Below, piece after piece: positions 33,501 to 46,600 of a DNA stretch of 64,000 nt (within the stretch, counting starts at the first letter, position 1; every line of letters starts with the position of its first letter). The notes beneath the pieces were generated by a model, which was not told the DNA's origin, did no database searches, and saw only the letters and a list, made by a program, of their open reading frames with translations. The stretch is from assembly GCA_948144175.1 (NCBI GenBank), contig CANXME010002107.1, positions 434,001 through 498,000 on the forward strand. The letters are read 5' to 3'. Both the position numbers and the translations under genes were made by a program. Source of the stretch: Closterium sp. NIES-65 (Eukaryota; Streptophyta; Zygnematophyceae; Desmidiales; Closteriaceae).

Positions 33501-35220
33501 GCATCACCAGTGCCTGCAGCAGCTGCAGGGTGATGGTGAGCACACAAGGAGTAGTGAGTTGATGAGACCGTCTAGTATACCACTTCTCCATTCACCCTTC
33601 TCTTGTTTTCTCGTGTGCACTTCTGTCATGTCTACAATCTTTCAGTTCTGTCAGTTCTGCATCGCAGCGCACTGCATGGCACCGCAGCGCACCGCAAGGC
33701 ACGGCAGCGAACCGCAAGGCACCGCTGCCCACCGCAAGGCAGTGCAACCCACCGCAGGGCACCGCAGCGCACTGCAAGGCACCACAGTGCACCGCAGCGC
33801 ACTGCCCGCATGGCACAACAGTGCACCACAAGGCACCGCACAGCACCGCAACGCACCGCAGCTCACCGCAGCGCACTGCAGCTCACCGCAACGCACTGCA
33901 GCTCACCGCAGTGTACTGCAAGGCACCACAGTGCACCGCAGCTCACCGCATGGCACAGCAGCGCACCGCAAGGCACCGAAGTCCACCGCAAGGCACCACA
34001 CGGCACCGCAGCGCGTCGCAAGGCACCGCAGCGCACTGCAAGGCACCACAATGCACCGCAGCGCACCGCAGCTCACCGCACAGCATGGCTCTGCCACCGC
34101 AGAGCGTGGCCGGCGGGGCAGTGCGGTGAGTCGTAGGGCGTCACCGCTCAAAGGCAAGAGTCGTGTCTCTTGCTTTTGCCTCCGCCACTCGCCTCCTGCT
34201 CCTTCTAACCCTCCCTTGGTTGTTGGTGCCGCTTCTGTGTGGCTGCCTCTCCTCCCATGCGTGTGTGTGCCTCACCTCACAGCCTGCGAGCACGGGCAGC
34301 GACAGCAACCGAGCAACCTGGAGCAGCACGCCTCAAGTGAAGGCGTGGCTCGTAGGAGCTAAGAGCGGCGGACAGAGCATGGTACGTGCAGGGGGTGTTT
34401 GCAGGGGGTAATATGGTGAGCGTAGGGTGTCGCCGCGCAGAGGCAAGAGTCGTGTCTCTTGCTTTTGCTCCGCGACTCGCCTCCTGCTCCTTCTAACCAT
34501 CCCTTGTTGGTTGGTGCCGCTTCTGTGTGCGTGTCTCTCTTCTCATGTGTGTGTGTGCCTGACGGCCAACAAACGGGCAGTGGCAGCAACCGAGCAACCT
34601 GGAGCAGCACACATGAAGGGAAGGCGTGGCAGAGTGGGCGGACAGAGCATGGTACGTGCCAGGGGGTGATTGCAGGGGACAGTCTGGTGAGTCGTAGGGC
34701 GTCGCCGCGCAGAGGCAAGATTCGTGTCGTGTCTCTTGCTTTTGCCTCGGCCACTCCCCTCCTGCTGTTTCTAACCCTCGCTTGTTGGTGCCCCTTCTGT
34801 GTGTGCCTCTCTCTCCCCGTGCGTGTGTGTGTGTGCCTCACGGCCTGCGAGCATGGGCAGCCGGAGCAACGGAGCAACCTGGAGAAACTTGGAGTAGCAG
34901 GTGTGAAGAGAAGGCGTGGTGCAGGAGTGGCAGAGCAGCGGACAGAGTGTGGTACGCGCCAGGGGGTGCTTCTGGGGGGGAGTGTAGTGAGTCGTAGAGC
35001 GTTGCCGCGCAGAGGCAAGAGTCGTGTCTGTTGCTTTTGCCTCCGCGACTCGCCTCCTGCTCCTTTTAACCTTCCCTTTTTGGTTGGTGCCGCTTCTGTG
35101 TGCGTGTATCTCTCCCCATGCATGCGTGGGCCTCACGGCCTGCGAGTCGAAGAGGATTGGCATGGAGAGGACGCGGAACGGGTGGGAGGAAAGGCAGCAT
35201 CCGGGCTTTGACTTTCAAGG
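30585..35220 (+). repeat. Tandem array of diverged ~270-315 bp modules, each opening with GTACGTAAG-like 5' splice site
   Basis: GTACGT or a near form starts modules at 30585, 30876, 31191, 31490, 31767, 32063, 32330, 32639, 34382, 34652 and 34952. Early modules share GCGTCTAGGAxAGGAACGCC and TAGAGAGTCTCGTCGCTTTC, then a pyrimidine tract, TTACTAAT and GCGCCATCGGTGCAGCGTCC. Later modules share GAGTCGTAGGGCGTCGCCGC, GCAGAGGCAAGAGTCGTGTC, TTCTGTGTG and GCCTCACGGCCTGCGAG. The layout (donor, pyrimidine tract, short exon-like block, next donor) looks like a repeated intron-exon cassette. One block reads VAAAILKIASVLSKLTSICL before the next donor. I cannot assemble a convincing protein, so it may be an untranslated transcript, a decayed gene or satellite-like DNA. 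Confidence 0.7.
33664..34085 (+). repeat. 10-bp minisatellite (ACCGCAGCGC / ACCGCAAGGC)
   Basis: About 42 degenerate units with period 10 sit inside the module array, between two modules. All frames are open through it, so ORFs here are artefacts. Confidence 0.9.
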
Positions 35221-36777
35221 TTAGTATTATCTCCCCCGTCCTCTTTGTCATTTGTGTTGCGTTGTGCTTATCCCTCTGCGTCAGTTCATTGCACGTGCTT
35301 CACTTTACAGCTTACCCTATGCTTCCATCGTATGGTTTTTGCTTGCCTCCTCCTCATTTTACTCATGCTCCCCTTTTTCTTTGTCCTGTTACTTGGTTGC
35401 CTTGGTCTCCTCCCCACTCCATGTCCCATTGCTGCTGTTCCAACAGCTGCGGGGGAAGCAGTGGCAGCAATAGCAGCGCTGTGCATGGTGACGGGAGATT
35501 CCTTTTTCCACAGTGCCATGTGTCTTAGCTGCTGTCTTGCCAGATGTTATTGCCACTCTGCTCACCTCTCGAAGTCCTCCTTTCGTGTCCTCTCGCCTTC
35601 TCTGCTCGCCTCTCGTCTTCCCTGCTCGCCGCTCCTCTTCTCCTAGCCCTTGCGAACGTGCATTTCTCACTTAGTGGTTGCTTCACAACCTCTTTCTCCT
35701 TCTACTCAGCTCCGCTTGTGTGCTGGTGTGCGCTTTTGCAGCTTGTAAGTGTGTCCCTGCTCACGTGGCAGTGGGTGGAACACCAAGGTCTCAAGATGTC
35801 GCGTTTCTGTGCTTGGCCATGCTTAGCTGTCCTTAGCTGTGCTTAGGTGTGCTTATCTTTGCTTAGGTGTGGTTAGGTGTGCCTATCTTTGCTTAGGTGT
35901 GTTATTTTGCAGTTGCGGTGTGCTGGGATGGGTCTACATGCTGTGGAATAGGTGGGTGGGGTGGGCACTGGGCAGCCTTCATGGCGCCTGCCTGGGCACA
36001 AACAAGCACGCAAGCAGGACAGGGTACCCTCCTGCAGGTGCGGTGCCGTGCATGGTGTACCGTGGCATAATGCCCTGGCTCGGGTATGCCATGTCGAAGC
36101 GTGAGGAGGACAGGGTGGGCACAAACACCAAAGTAGGACAGACATGTGTCCTCCTGCAGTGCAGGCGCTGTGCCGCGCCATGACGAGACGTCCAGGCCCC
36201 TGGTGTGCCGTGAGACTGTCGCGAGGAGGACGACCTGGCTGCGACAGGACAAGCCCTCGTTCACAGTGATGAGTTGAATTGAGGCGGAGCTAGCATGAGA
36301 GGCATGTGTACGGTGATGGGAGAAAGTGGAAGTGCAGGGCGTCGTCAACCATGTGGAAGTGGAAGTGGAGCCAAGCCAACCATGTGCATGCATGCGGCAT
36401 GCATGCACGCACAGAGCCAGCCAGAGCCAGTCAGACAGGTCCTTAGCGAGTGGGGATGGCAGGGATTGACAAGACTCGGCAATTTCTCACATTTTGTGCA
36501 GTACAGGAATGGTCAGAACTCGGGGTACTTGCTAACACCCCAAAACATAATGCAGGGCAAGGCAGTAAGCGCATGTAGCATTGCTACCAGGTACCGCAAG
36601 AGCATGGAGTGGGTGCTATCCAGTCTGCTTGCTGAGACAGACTGAACCAACCTCTTTGACATGGATGCTGTCTTCCGCAGTGGCAGCATGCCATGTCCAG
36701 CAGCTGTGGCGAAGACGTCACAGCCACCAGCCAAGCAGCCAATCCTGGATCCTCCTTGCTTAACACACATCCAATCA
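35221..36777. other. No recognised gene; short tandem repeats
   Basis: Holds a short repeat of GCTTAGGTGTGCTTATCTTT at about 35840-35900 and duplicated phrases around 36000-36180 (GGGTACCCTCCTGCAG, GTGTCCTCCTGCAG with CAAGCAGGACAG, AGTAGGACAG). These look like further local duplications, but I cannot tie them to exons. Confidence 0.4.
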
Positions 36778-39700
36778 TCAACTATCATCGTAACCTCCAT
36801 GCTTTGCCTCCTTCACTGCCCGAGTCAGGCTCACCCAGCCTTCCCGCCGGTCCTCTTCGCTCTCCCGAGCCCCCTCATTCGCCACACCCTTTGCACCGCC
36901 CACAAACTTCTCCTCACCCACCACCACCCCTCCCTCCCCCACAGTAAACTTCCCCAACCCCACTCTCCCTCCTCCCCTCCTCCCTCCTCCACTCCCACCC
37001 CCTCCAACAGGGTTCAACTCTTCCTTAACTTCTTCCAAAACAAAAGGCTCCATGAATTTCCATAGAAATTGAGCCGAGGCCCCCGAGAATCTCACAGCAC
37101 GCTGCCCTTTGCTCCCCTTCCCCCTCTTGCTCTGTGCACAGTCAATCGTCCTCGCTTTAAGCGCCTTCACTATAAGCGCCACCTCCTTCGCCTGGTACAT
37201 CCCCGCATCCAGAATAATCGACCCTCCAGGCTGACCTTGCTTTCCCCGTTGACCGGGTTGACCGCGTTGACCAGCGTACATGTACCAGTAGGCGAGGGCG
37301 CGCGGGGTGAGCCACTTGTGCACGAGGCGGGGCACAACGGCCCGCCCATCCTGCTTCTCAGGGCGGTACTGGTGCAGGTAGAACACCAGCGAGGGGTGCG
37401 GCACCGTGCTGAACGTCAGCACCCGCTGCGTCCTGCCCACTGTGCTGCCCGAGCTGCCCATGCTGCCCGTCTCCCTGAAATTATCCACTGCCTGCTCCTT
37501 CCAGTCACCCTCCTCGCTCTCTCTCTCCCCGTTCCCCCCCTCCTCCCTCTCACCCCCTTCCTCCCCTTCCTCCCTCCCCATCATCCTTCCAACCGCCTCC
37601 CCACTCACCTCCCCGCCCTCCTCCCCACCCCCATCCACACTCACTTCCTCCTCCACGATGGGTCCAGCAGCCCACTCCCCAAACAACTCATACAGGTGCT
37701 CTATCACCCGCTCCCTCCTCTCCTCCCCCGCCGCCACTGCAAACCGCACCGCCGCCGTCGCGGCCCCGTCATCGCTCGCCACGTCAGCGCCAGCGAGGAT
37801 CAGCCCAGATAAGATCTGCCGCTGCTCCTGCGAGAGCTTCAGCCCTGCTGACTCGTCTGCTAGCAGACGACGTCTGCCGACCGCTCGCAGGGCGGCTTCC
37901 CTCGCCAAACCGAGTAGTCTAGCTTTAAGCTTTGCGGGCGCGCTTCGCACCAGTGCCCCCCCTGCTTCATCCTCTTCTCCCTCTTCTTCCCCCTCTTCCT
38001 CTGTGTCCCCTACCTCGAAAGCAGCAGCAGAAGCACCAGCAGTAGGAGCACGGGCAGCAAGAGGAACACCGCCCCTAAGATCAGTATAGATGGATCGCAC
38101 CGTGTCAACATCACCAGCTGCACCAGCAGCAGCTATCACCATGTTGTACGTCTCCTGGTTCGGCCCGAACCTGACTGCCAAACCTCCTTCCAAACCCGAC
38201 CCAATCACCGTAACCCTCCCTGATTCACCCATCCCCTCACCCCCCTCTGTGCTCGTCCCTGCACCCGCCCCTACCCCCTTCCCCTTCTTCCTCCCCCCAC
38301 CCTTGCTCTTCTCCTTTCTCTTCTTGGTTGCCTCATCACTGCTCTGCATCGCTCTGTACACCTTCATAGCTTCTCTGATCTCCCCAGCCTGGATCAACGC
38401 ACGGATGTACAGGTTCCAAGCCTCCTGGTTCGGCTCGCACCGAGCCTGAACCATGGTTCGGAAACACCCACCAACCGCATCCAAAGCCTTCCGTGCCTCG
38501 TCCCTACCCTCCCCTCCCATCCATTCCCCTTCCCCACCTTCTCCCATCCCCTCTCCCTGCTCTATCCCGTCCACTACCCCCCCTGCCCCTCCCCCACCCA
38601 TCCGCACATACCCTCTCAGCAGGGACAGATAAGCCTCCCTCAGGTGCAACCCAGGGATCCCCTCAGCTGCCATCTCCCCCACCACCTCCTCCGCCCTCCC
38701 CATCTCACCTGCACCCACCACCCCCTCCACATACGCGTTATAAGCTCTCACCATCACCGCTTTGTCATCTGCTAGTCTATCTCGTGACCCCTGGCCCCCA
38801 CCCTCCAATTCCCGTTCCACCCCCTCCTCTTCCCCTTCTCCCCTCTCCCTTTCCTCTTCTCCCCCCTCCCCCCTGTCGACATCATCTTGTTTCACGCGCT
38901 TAGAAAATTTGCTTCCAGCCTCCAGCACTCTCGGCCACACTTGCAAAACTTTTTCGTGCTGCCCGGCATGGTTGTAAGTTTCCATCAGCGCTGTCAACAC
39001 CACCTGCCCGGGCAGAAAACCTTCGCTTTCAAGCTCTTCAATCCCCTTTTCAGCTCTCTCTGCCAAACTCAACAGCCTTTCTCCTCCTCCGCCCTCTTTC
39101 ATCCCCTCCTTACCTCCCTTTCCCCCACCCACCCCCCCTCCCTCCCAATCCTTCCTCCGCTTTCCGGCCAATGCACACGCGACAACTGGCGCCTCCAGGG
39201 CGGCGGAATTCGGCGGTATTCCCACCGTCCGCATCCGCGAGAGCAGATTCTCCGTGCGTGCCACGTCACCTGCAAGGCCAGCATGGCGCAACAGTAGTGC
39301 ATACCGGGCGGCACGCACACGAGAATCGGCGGGGGATCGCACCCTTTCCATTTCCTTATCCCCCACTTCACTCTCCTCCCCATCCCCCTCCCCCTCCCCT
39401 TCCCCTTCCCCGTCCTCCATCCCCTCCCCAGCCTCCATATCTCTCAACAGCTCTTCAGCCTTAACCAAGTGCCGCCCAGAGCCACCCCTGAGAGTGAGAA
39501 CAGCCCACAGCTCCTCCTGTATGGCCCTGCTGGGAGTGAGCTCTGCAAACTGCTTCATCTGCCGGTAAACCTCCCAACCCCTCTCCACCTCTGCCGCCGC
39601 CTTCTCAGCCTGTTTCATCTCCTTAAACCCCTTGAATCCCCCGGGCCCTCTCCCAGCCTCTCCACCACTCTCCACCGCTCTGCTCCTATCTTGACTGTCA

Positions 39701-42655
39701 AGTACCCCTCCGGTTCCGTCTTCCTCCTCCCCTTCCCAACTCGGACCCTTCCCCTCCTGCAACCGCCGGCTTTCTCGTAGGAACATTCTGATTAGCCCCT
39801 CGTAGTTTCTTCTAGGGGGCACCAGCCCGTGGGCCAGCATCATGTCGAAAAGCTCCTGCGCGCGTGGCACGTGCTGATTGGCCGTTGCTGCGTCCAGCAG
39901 GTCGGCGTAGAGGGCGGGGATGGGTGCGTAGAAGGCGGTTTGGCGCGCCCACTTGAGCGCCTGGAGAGGGGGAAGGGTTGAGAGAAGCAGGGGGGGTGAA
40001 GGGTTCGGGAGGTGGAGAATGGGGGAGTGGGGAAGCAATGAGTCGGGCAGGGAGGGGAGCAGGGGAAAAGAGTGTGGTTTGACAGCAGGTCAGCAAGGCC
40101 TACGGACAATAGAAATAAAACCCTGAATCCGAACCCTGGATCAGAACCCCGAACCCCGAACCCTGAACCCGAAACCAAGCCCAACACATACCCGAATTGC
40201 ACGCAGAGTCTCCTTTCTCTCCAGCAGCCCTCTGACCACCCCCTCCACATGCTCCATCCCTATCCACGCCCGCTGCGCGTTCAGCAGCTTCACGATCGCT
40301 GCCGGCCGCAGCACCGCCAGCTCATCAATCAGCCACGCCACCTTTAACTTTGCCATGTCAGCCGCACCCTCCCGGTCCCTCTCCCCTAAACCCCCGCTTA
40401 AACCCTGCTCCCTCTCCCTCTCCCACTCCCTGCCCCGCTCCCAATCTCTGTCACTCTCAGCGTCTCTTCTCGCTCGCTTCTCCACCATTTTCCTTTGCCA
40501 TTTTGCTGCATCGTCACGCACGTGCGGCACTGCTGGTCTCTCTAGAAGGGTTTGCCAGGGCGGCCTGTCAGCATCTTGGGGAGGGCGGTCTGGATTGAGA
40601 TTCGATTCTCTCCAGATCTGCTGCTTCTCCTCAGCAGACAGACCCTGGGAAAATTCCTGGCGCTTAAAACCCTGAACCCCGTCTACCTTCATCCCAGTCT
40701 CTTTCCTTTTCCATCCTCTCTCCTCTCCCTCCTCCTCCCCCTCTTCCTCTTCATCCTCCTCATATTCTCCTTCTTCCTCCTCTTCCTCCTCTTCCTCCTC
40801 CTCCTCCTCCTCCTCCTCCTCCTCCTCCTCATCCTCTTCCTCATCCTCATCTTCTTCTTCTTCTTCCTCCTCCCCCTCATCCCCGCCCTCCATCCACCTC
40901 TCCCCATCCCCAGTGGTGCCAAGAGCGCCACTCACATCGCGCCGTCGATCCCTCCCCGTGCCCTTATACCCACTTCCACTCACCCAGAATACCCCCTTGT
41001 ACCCCTCCTTCCCCTCCGCCGCCTCCGCCCCTTCTCCCCCTTCTCCCTTTTCCGCCCCTTTCACCCCTACCCCCCCCCACCTTCCGCCCTCCTTCCGCCG
41101 CTCCCCTTATCCCAGCTCCAATCTCCCCCCACCCCTCTCTTTCCGCAGCTAGTATTGCTCCGGTTTCTCCCTCCCCCCACCTATTCCTCCGCGCGCCTGC
41201 CATGCTGCCACTCCCCCTGCCAATCTCCCCCATACTCTCCCCGTTCTCCATGTCCCCTCTGCCCCCCATGCCCCCTCCGCGCCCCCTCCCCCCACCGCTC
41301 CCTCTGGCCCCCCTTCCCCCCCTGCTCCCCCGTTCCCCCCAGCTGCTCCTCCCCCCACTGCTCCCCCTGCCCTCCCAGCTGCTCCTCCCCTCCCTGCTCC
41401 CCCTTCCTCCCCTTCCCCCTCTTCCCCCCCGTTCACCCCTGTCCTCCCTGCTCCCCCTGTCCTCCCTGCTCCCCCTGTCCCCCCAGCTCCCCCTGCCACC
41501 GCTCCCGCTACTTGCGCCATCCCCCACTCCTCGCCCCCCCTGCCCCATCCGCTCCCGCTTCTCCATCTCATGCTCTCGGCTGCTCCTCGACCCGCGCTGC
41601 TCCCATGATCTAACGCCGCCCCTCTCCCCCCGCCCTCCGCCACCCCCGCTTCTGTTCCCCCACTCTCCGCCACCCCCGCTTCTGTTCCCCCACTCTCCGC
41701 CCCCCCCGCTTCTGTTCTCCTCTCTCCCGTTCCCCCACTCCCTCGCCATTCCCCTCTTTTCCCACTCCCTCCCACCGCCGCTCCTACTCTCCCATCCCCT
41801 CCCCTCTCCCCTCCCCCTCTGTACCTCGCTGTCACCCCCAGCTCTACTCTCCCACTCCCTCCTCCTTCCCACACCCTCCCTATCTCCTTCCTTCCTGCCC
41901 TCCCACTCCCTGCCTCCCTCATTCCGCCTGTCCCACCCTCTCCCACCTCCCATTCTACCCCTCCCTCCCCCGTCGCTCCGTCTGCGATCCCCCTCCGCCG
42001 TCCGATCCCCCGATGAACGCATACCAGCCGTTTGATCTTTTGCATCTGAAACAGCCCAGCTGCTTCCAGCCGTCCGATCCCAGGGATCTTGGCCAAGCCG
42101 TTGGAATCCAGGCTTCGGATTCCGAGAGCGGAAGCTCTTAGTCCGCGGCTCTTCCAGGTTCGACTCGCCTCTCTCGCCTGCATCTGAAGCGGCAGCGGAG
42201 GCGCTAAATTCGCGCAAAAGCGGAAGCCCCGCGCAAAGCGGTGGTTGAGGCATCGCCAGCCGTTGGATCGGCTGCCGAGCCAATGTGGACGGCACAGATC
42301 CGCCGTTACTGGAACCCCATACTTCACTGGTCCTCAGCAGCGTCACCGCTCCTGCTAAAGCCCCCCGGGATATGAATCCAGACCGTTGATCTCGCGCCAA
42401 TAGCGCGCTTAGCGGTTGCGAAGGACCGTACAATCCGCATCTACGGACGCCAATTGGTGTGGATTCGTGCCAAGGCAAGGACCTAGCGACCCTCGGCAAT
42501 CTACCCGCCGTGATCCCCGCCGTTGTTCCTGCCGTGATGCCAGCTGCCATTGTACCAGCCGTTGATTCGACGGAAGGCACAGAAGTCGAAATCAACGGTT
42601 GTCGTTCGTGGACCAGCGTAAGCGCGCGACGCGCGGACGCGCGAAGAGGGGCCAT
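36778..42655 (-). CDS. OTP51: OTP51-like PPR protein with LAGLIDADG domain (organelle intron splicing)
   Basis: Three coding blocks: 42655 to about 41070, about 41064-40192, and 39960-36778. The last junction is a clean intron (CGG|GTATGT, CAG|GCGCTC). The start MAPLRASARRALTLVHERQP looks like an organelle transit peptide. The third block has PPR helices (ALKWARQTAFYAPIPALYAD, AQELFDMMLAHGLVPPRRNY, NQETYNMVIAAAGAAGDVDT), then LAGLIDADG-type LSGLILAGADV, RLVHKWLTPRALAYWYMYAG and GMYQAKEVALIVKALKARTI. This order matches plant OTP51, needed to splice the plastid ycf3 intron 2 group II intron. Here the protein would be about 1,880 aa, twice the usual, through Arg/Gly/Glu-rich and acidic inserts. 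Blocks 1 and 2 are in different frames that overlap near a run of nine Gs (41070-41078). A missed intron lacks a good acceptor, so a homopolymer slip (real or sequencing) is more likely. Confidence 0.85.
40725..40880 (-). repeat. Trinucleotide-rich tract coding poly-Glu/Asp in the OTP51-like gene
   Basis: A CTC/TTC-rich tract on the plus strand codes, on the minus strand, for a nearly pure Glu/Asp run of about 50 residues ahead of the PPR region. Confidence 0.8.
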
Positions 42656-43666
42656 TATGGGCCAGCTAATTCTGGGGCCCGCTAAACTGGTGAAAAAATA
42701 TCAAGCCTTTCCATTGTGGGCGTGATGTACGCGTTAGGGTGTGGAACAACATTCCGGGTTGAATCGAAGCTGGGAGAATATCGAGGCAGCACAAGATATA
42801 TGGAGACCATTTGGGTGGTGCACCAACATACATTCCGTTATTTGCTCCGACAATAGGTCTTTGCAATCATTTATCGTATGCCTTTATTTAAGTGGAACCG
42901 TACAGTAAGCTTCCATTTCTGAGTCCCCATTCTGCAATTCCCAACAACCTTGCGAACCGAGTCTTGTCATTCTGACGGCAGCCCAGCGAATATCCAGTCC
43001 CAGCCCTCGTCATTGGCGCGAAAAGCCACGTCAATCACGTGAGCATTTTCCAGCTCAGCCAAACCTCCGGCCAATGCTTGGTGTCAAGTCAGCCAATCGC
43101 TGTCGCGCTGGCGTTCTTCTGCGGCTCCCATCTGGAACCACGGCATGGCCTTGCTTGACGAATGCAAATCGTTACTGCATCAGTTCGCTCTTCCCTCCCA
43201 GCCAGCCATGTTGAAATTCCATTTTCCTGGTCTATGTTCAGGCAGCCGCAAGTTCTCTGACCATCTTACTACCTCAATATCCGTAGCCCAGTTCTTCTCA
43301 CGCTCACTCTGCTCATGCTTTAGGTCTGTAAATGTCGATGCTTCTGTTGTTGCACTCGCCTGACTATCCTAGGACCATTACCTGGTGAAGCATATAACAT
43401 ACGGATTCTCGAGACTCGTTTACCCTAAAACCAGTTTTCCGAATTTTATAAGGTCGCTCAAGCCGCTTTCTCTAGGTCCCCCGACGACAGCTTTCTCTGA
43501 ACCAGGCTTTACGAACAATAGAAAGCGGCTTGTACGATTGTAATAGGAGCAATGAGTGGATCTCCCTGTCACACGTAGGGACCCCAGCGGAATAGACATC
43601 TCCCACGACTGCTACCAGTGGCGTATTGCTCAACCTTGAACACAAAACAGCCACACTTGAGCAACA
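42656..43666. other. Divergent intergenic region OTP51-like / ProDH
   Basis: Shared 5' region of about 1 kb. No gene or strong repeat is seen. Confidence 0.5.
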
Positions 43667-46600
43667 ATGGCGGCGTCGATCAACGGAATGTCGTCGTCCT
43701 CACGTCATGCTCTCAGCGCAGCTTCACGACTCCACCACCACCTCTACCTCGCAGCCGCTCCAGCGACGGCCCTCCTCCAGAACTCCCTGGCCGCTCTTAC
43801 CACGCTCGTTCAAGCCCCGCCTTCTGTTCCCTCCACCTCTGCACCGCCCTTGGGAACATCTCCTGCTCATGGAACCGCTACAGCCGCTACAGCTGCTACA
43901 ACCGCTACAGCTGATGGCCCAACAAGCAGTTTTCCCATCCCCTTCAGCGCGCCCTCAGGCGTCAGGCGCTTTCTTTCAACCCCGGCCTCCTCCTTTCACT
44001 CTCAGCTCTCCCCTCTCGACCGTCCCGCGTGTTCTTTCCCCTCGCCAGCCGCCCTCTCCCGCCACGCTCTCCGCTCACCTCCTCGTCATCTGTCCCCCAC
44101 ATTCGCTGCGAGCGCCGCAAATCTCGTCCTTGACCAGCCCCTCTCCGCGCGTCCCTTCTTCTCCTCTCGCGGTAGCAGCGGTGGCGGCGACAAAGCTGAC
44201 GTAGCGTCGTCCACGCTGGCAGATGCCGCGCGAAAGGCGGCGGGCGGGGATGCGGCGGCCGCAGCAGAGTCGCTCAATGTGGAAAACGTGCAGAAGCTGT
44301 TTCAACAGCTGTCCACGTCAGAGGTCGCGAACGCGATCCTGAACCTCGAAATGGCGGCGCGGGAGATGGTGGTGGATGCCAGCTCAGCGCTGCTGACGTC
44401 ACCTGTGATGCGGATTCCGCTGGTGGCGGGGCCGGTGCTGTGGGGGGTGCGGAAGACGGCGCATAAGCACTTCTGCGCGGGGGAGACGCTGGAGGAGGCG
44501 GTTGCGACGCTCGACCGCATGCAGCAACTCGGTCTCAAAGGCATCCTGGACTTCAGGTACTGTACATATTTCTTTTCGACAATTTATACGAATAAACGCC
44601 CTCAAAACAGTACAGTTGAGTGTATCTTGTAGCTGAACGATTTTACCGAAGCGAAGCGTACAGAGAGGAGGTGAAGCAAGCGAGGTCCGGCAAACTCAGA
44701 AGAACAGCCGTAGCTTGTAAGAGCGTTACTGCTTGCGGTTCTACCGTCCGCCAACGAGCCTTCAAAATTCTCCGCGAAGGGGTGCATTGGATTGCTGTTA
44801 CGCGCGTTTGTTAGAGCAAAGCGTTATGGAAACGAATGCAGGTAGAACTAGTACATGGGACGAGCTAGAGAGGAAACAGCAAGAGAGGAAGCAGCTAGCT
44901 GTGCAGTCAGATGGCACACCGAAGCGACAAAATAGAGCTTAGTGATCAATCATCTAGATGCTGTCTCCTCTAACAATGCCGAGGCGTGAAGCTTGTAGTC
45001 ACTTTTCGATGCGTCGGATCAGAGCTATTTTTCTATCAGCTTTAACTGCATCGTGAACAGAAACTACGAGGGCAGCAGATCACTGACCTCCATAACGGTA
45101 GCTGGACAGCTATACAATTCGTGTACTCTCGGCGGTTTGCTGGGGGGAGCGCGTGGCTTGCGTAGCAAGCTCTGAGTTGGACGTCACGTGCGCGTTTTAC
45201 ACTTCATGTCCCCACCACTCTCCGCGTCCCCCCTAGTCCCCGCGCCCCCCCCTCTCTCCGCGTCCCCTATTCCTCGCCGCTGATTCCGCGCGTCGCTCCT
45301 GCACCGCCGCTTGCAGCATCAGCCGTTCCGCCAGCACACTCGACGCGTGCGCCCCCACGCTCGCGACGTTCGCGGTCGCCGTGGCCGTCACCGCCACCAC
45401 CACCGCGCTCGTCGTAGCCGCGATGGCGCGCGCAACTGCGCGGAAATTCGCCTTTCTCGGCGACTCCACGGCATCCCCGCTGGTCCACGCGATGGCGGCG
45501 GTCGCGCCGAGAGCGGCGATCACGGCGACACAAGCCGTGTAGGAAGCGTAGGACGCGGTGAGCGATGACACGGCCGCCCATGACGATGCCGCCTCGGCCG
45601 CCTCTTTCAGTCGACGAGGGTGTTCGTCCAAACGTGATTCGTGATCCGCCACCCCGTTGGCATTCGGGTTGGCGTTGTTGACGTTCCCATTAGCGTTGGC
45701 ATTGGCGTTGCCGCTGGGGTTGGCGTTGGGGCTTGAGTCTCCGTTTACATTGGCACTCGCGTTTCCGTTTGCGCTCGCAACCGCGGGCGTAGCCGAGTTC
45801 GATGAGAGAGCTGCGGGATTCGCTCCTTGAATGCCTCCAGGTCCTGCGGGACCTACTAATAGGACGGATTCAGCGGAGGTGCCGTCGTGGGTCAAGCCGC
45901 CAGTTCGGCGCGCTGTGACCCGAGCTCCGCCACTGGCGGTAGGTCCCGATGATCCCGAGGTGCTCTCCATCCACGCGGCGTGATAAGCAAAATTATGCAT
46001 AAGCTGTCGATGAGGGATGCAGGAATTGTGAGAGCGAGTAGATTGATTTGGGGGAGAAGAGTGGGTGCGAGCCTCGATTTGTACGAGGGAGGGAAGTGAG
46101 TGCTTCGGATTCTGATGGATGGGGAAGGCTGCGGAACGGGCTTGGGGTGGTGGGTGGTGTGAGCGACGCGAATTTCAGAGGTCATTGAAAATCCCGAATT
46201 TCGGTCCACGCGGCTCGCGAAAGTGCCGGTTGGTATTCTGAACAAGGTTGGAAAGGTGCTACACCAAACTTATAACCTTTATATGTTAAGTTCATAACAC
46301 TGATATTTCTAGTTCAACAACATTTAAGTTACACTAGTCTGTCATTCATATATGATTCGTAATCACGAGAAAATGCTTCATCATTTACGCCTTTTTTTAC
46401 TTTACCCCCTTCCCTCCCATCTTCTTCCACCTCTACAACACAGTGTGGAGGACGCGTTAGATGATGAAACATGCGACCGAAACATGGAAGGGTTTCTGCG
46501 CACCATCAGAATGGCGTCACATCTGTCACCACCCATGGTAAGAGTTTCTTTCTGGTGATGCAAAAGAAGGCTCTCGAGGAAAAAATTGTGAAATGAACTA

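Noticed and set aside
33559-34362. Long ORFs on both strands through the 10-bp minisatellite
   Set aside because: A 10-base period opens all frames; the proteins are repeat translations.
41202-42035. 277-codon plus-strand Pro/Leu/Ser ORF
   Set aside because: Shadow of the Arg/Gly-rich OTP51-like exon on the other strand.
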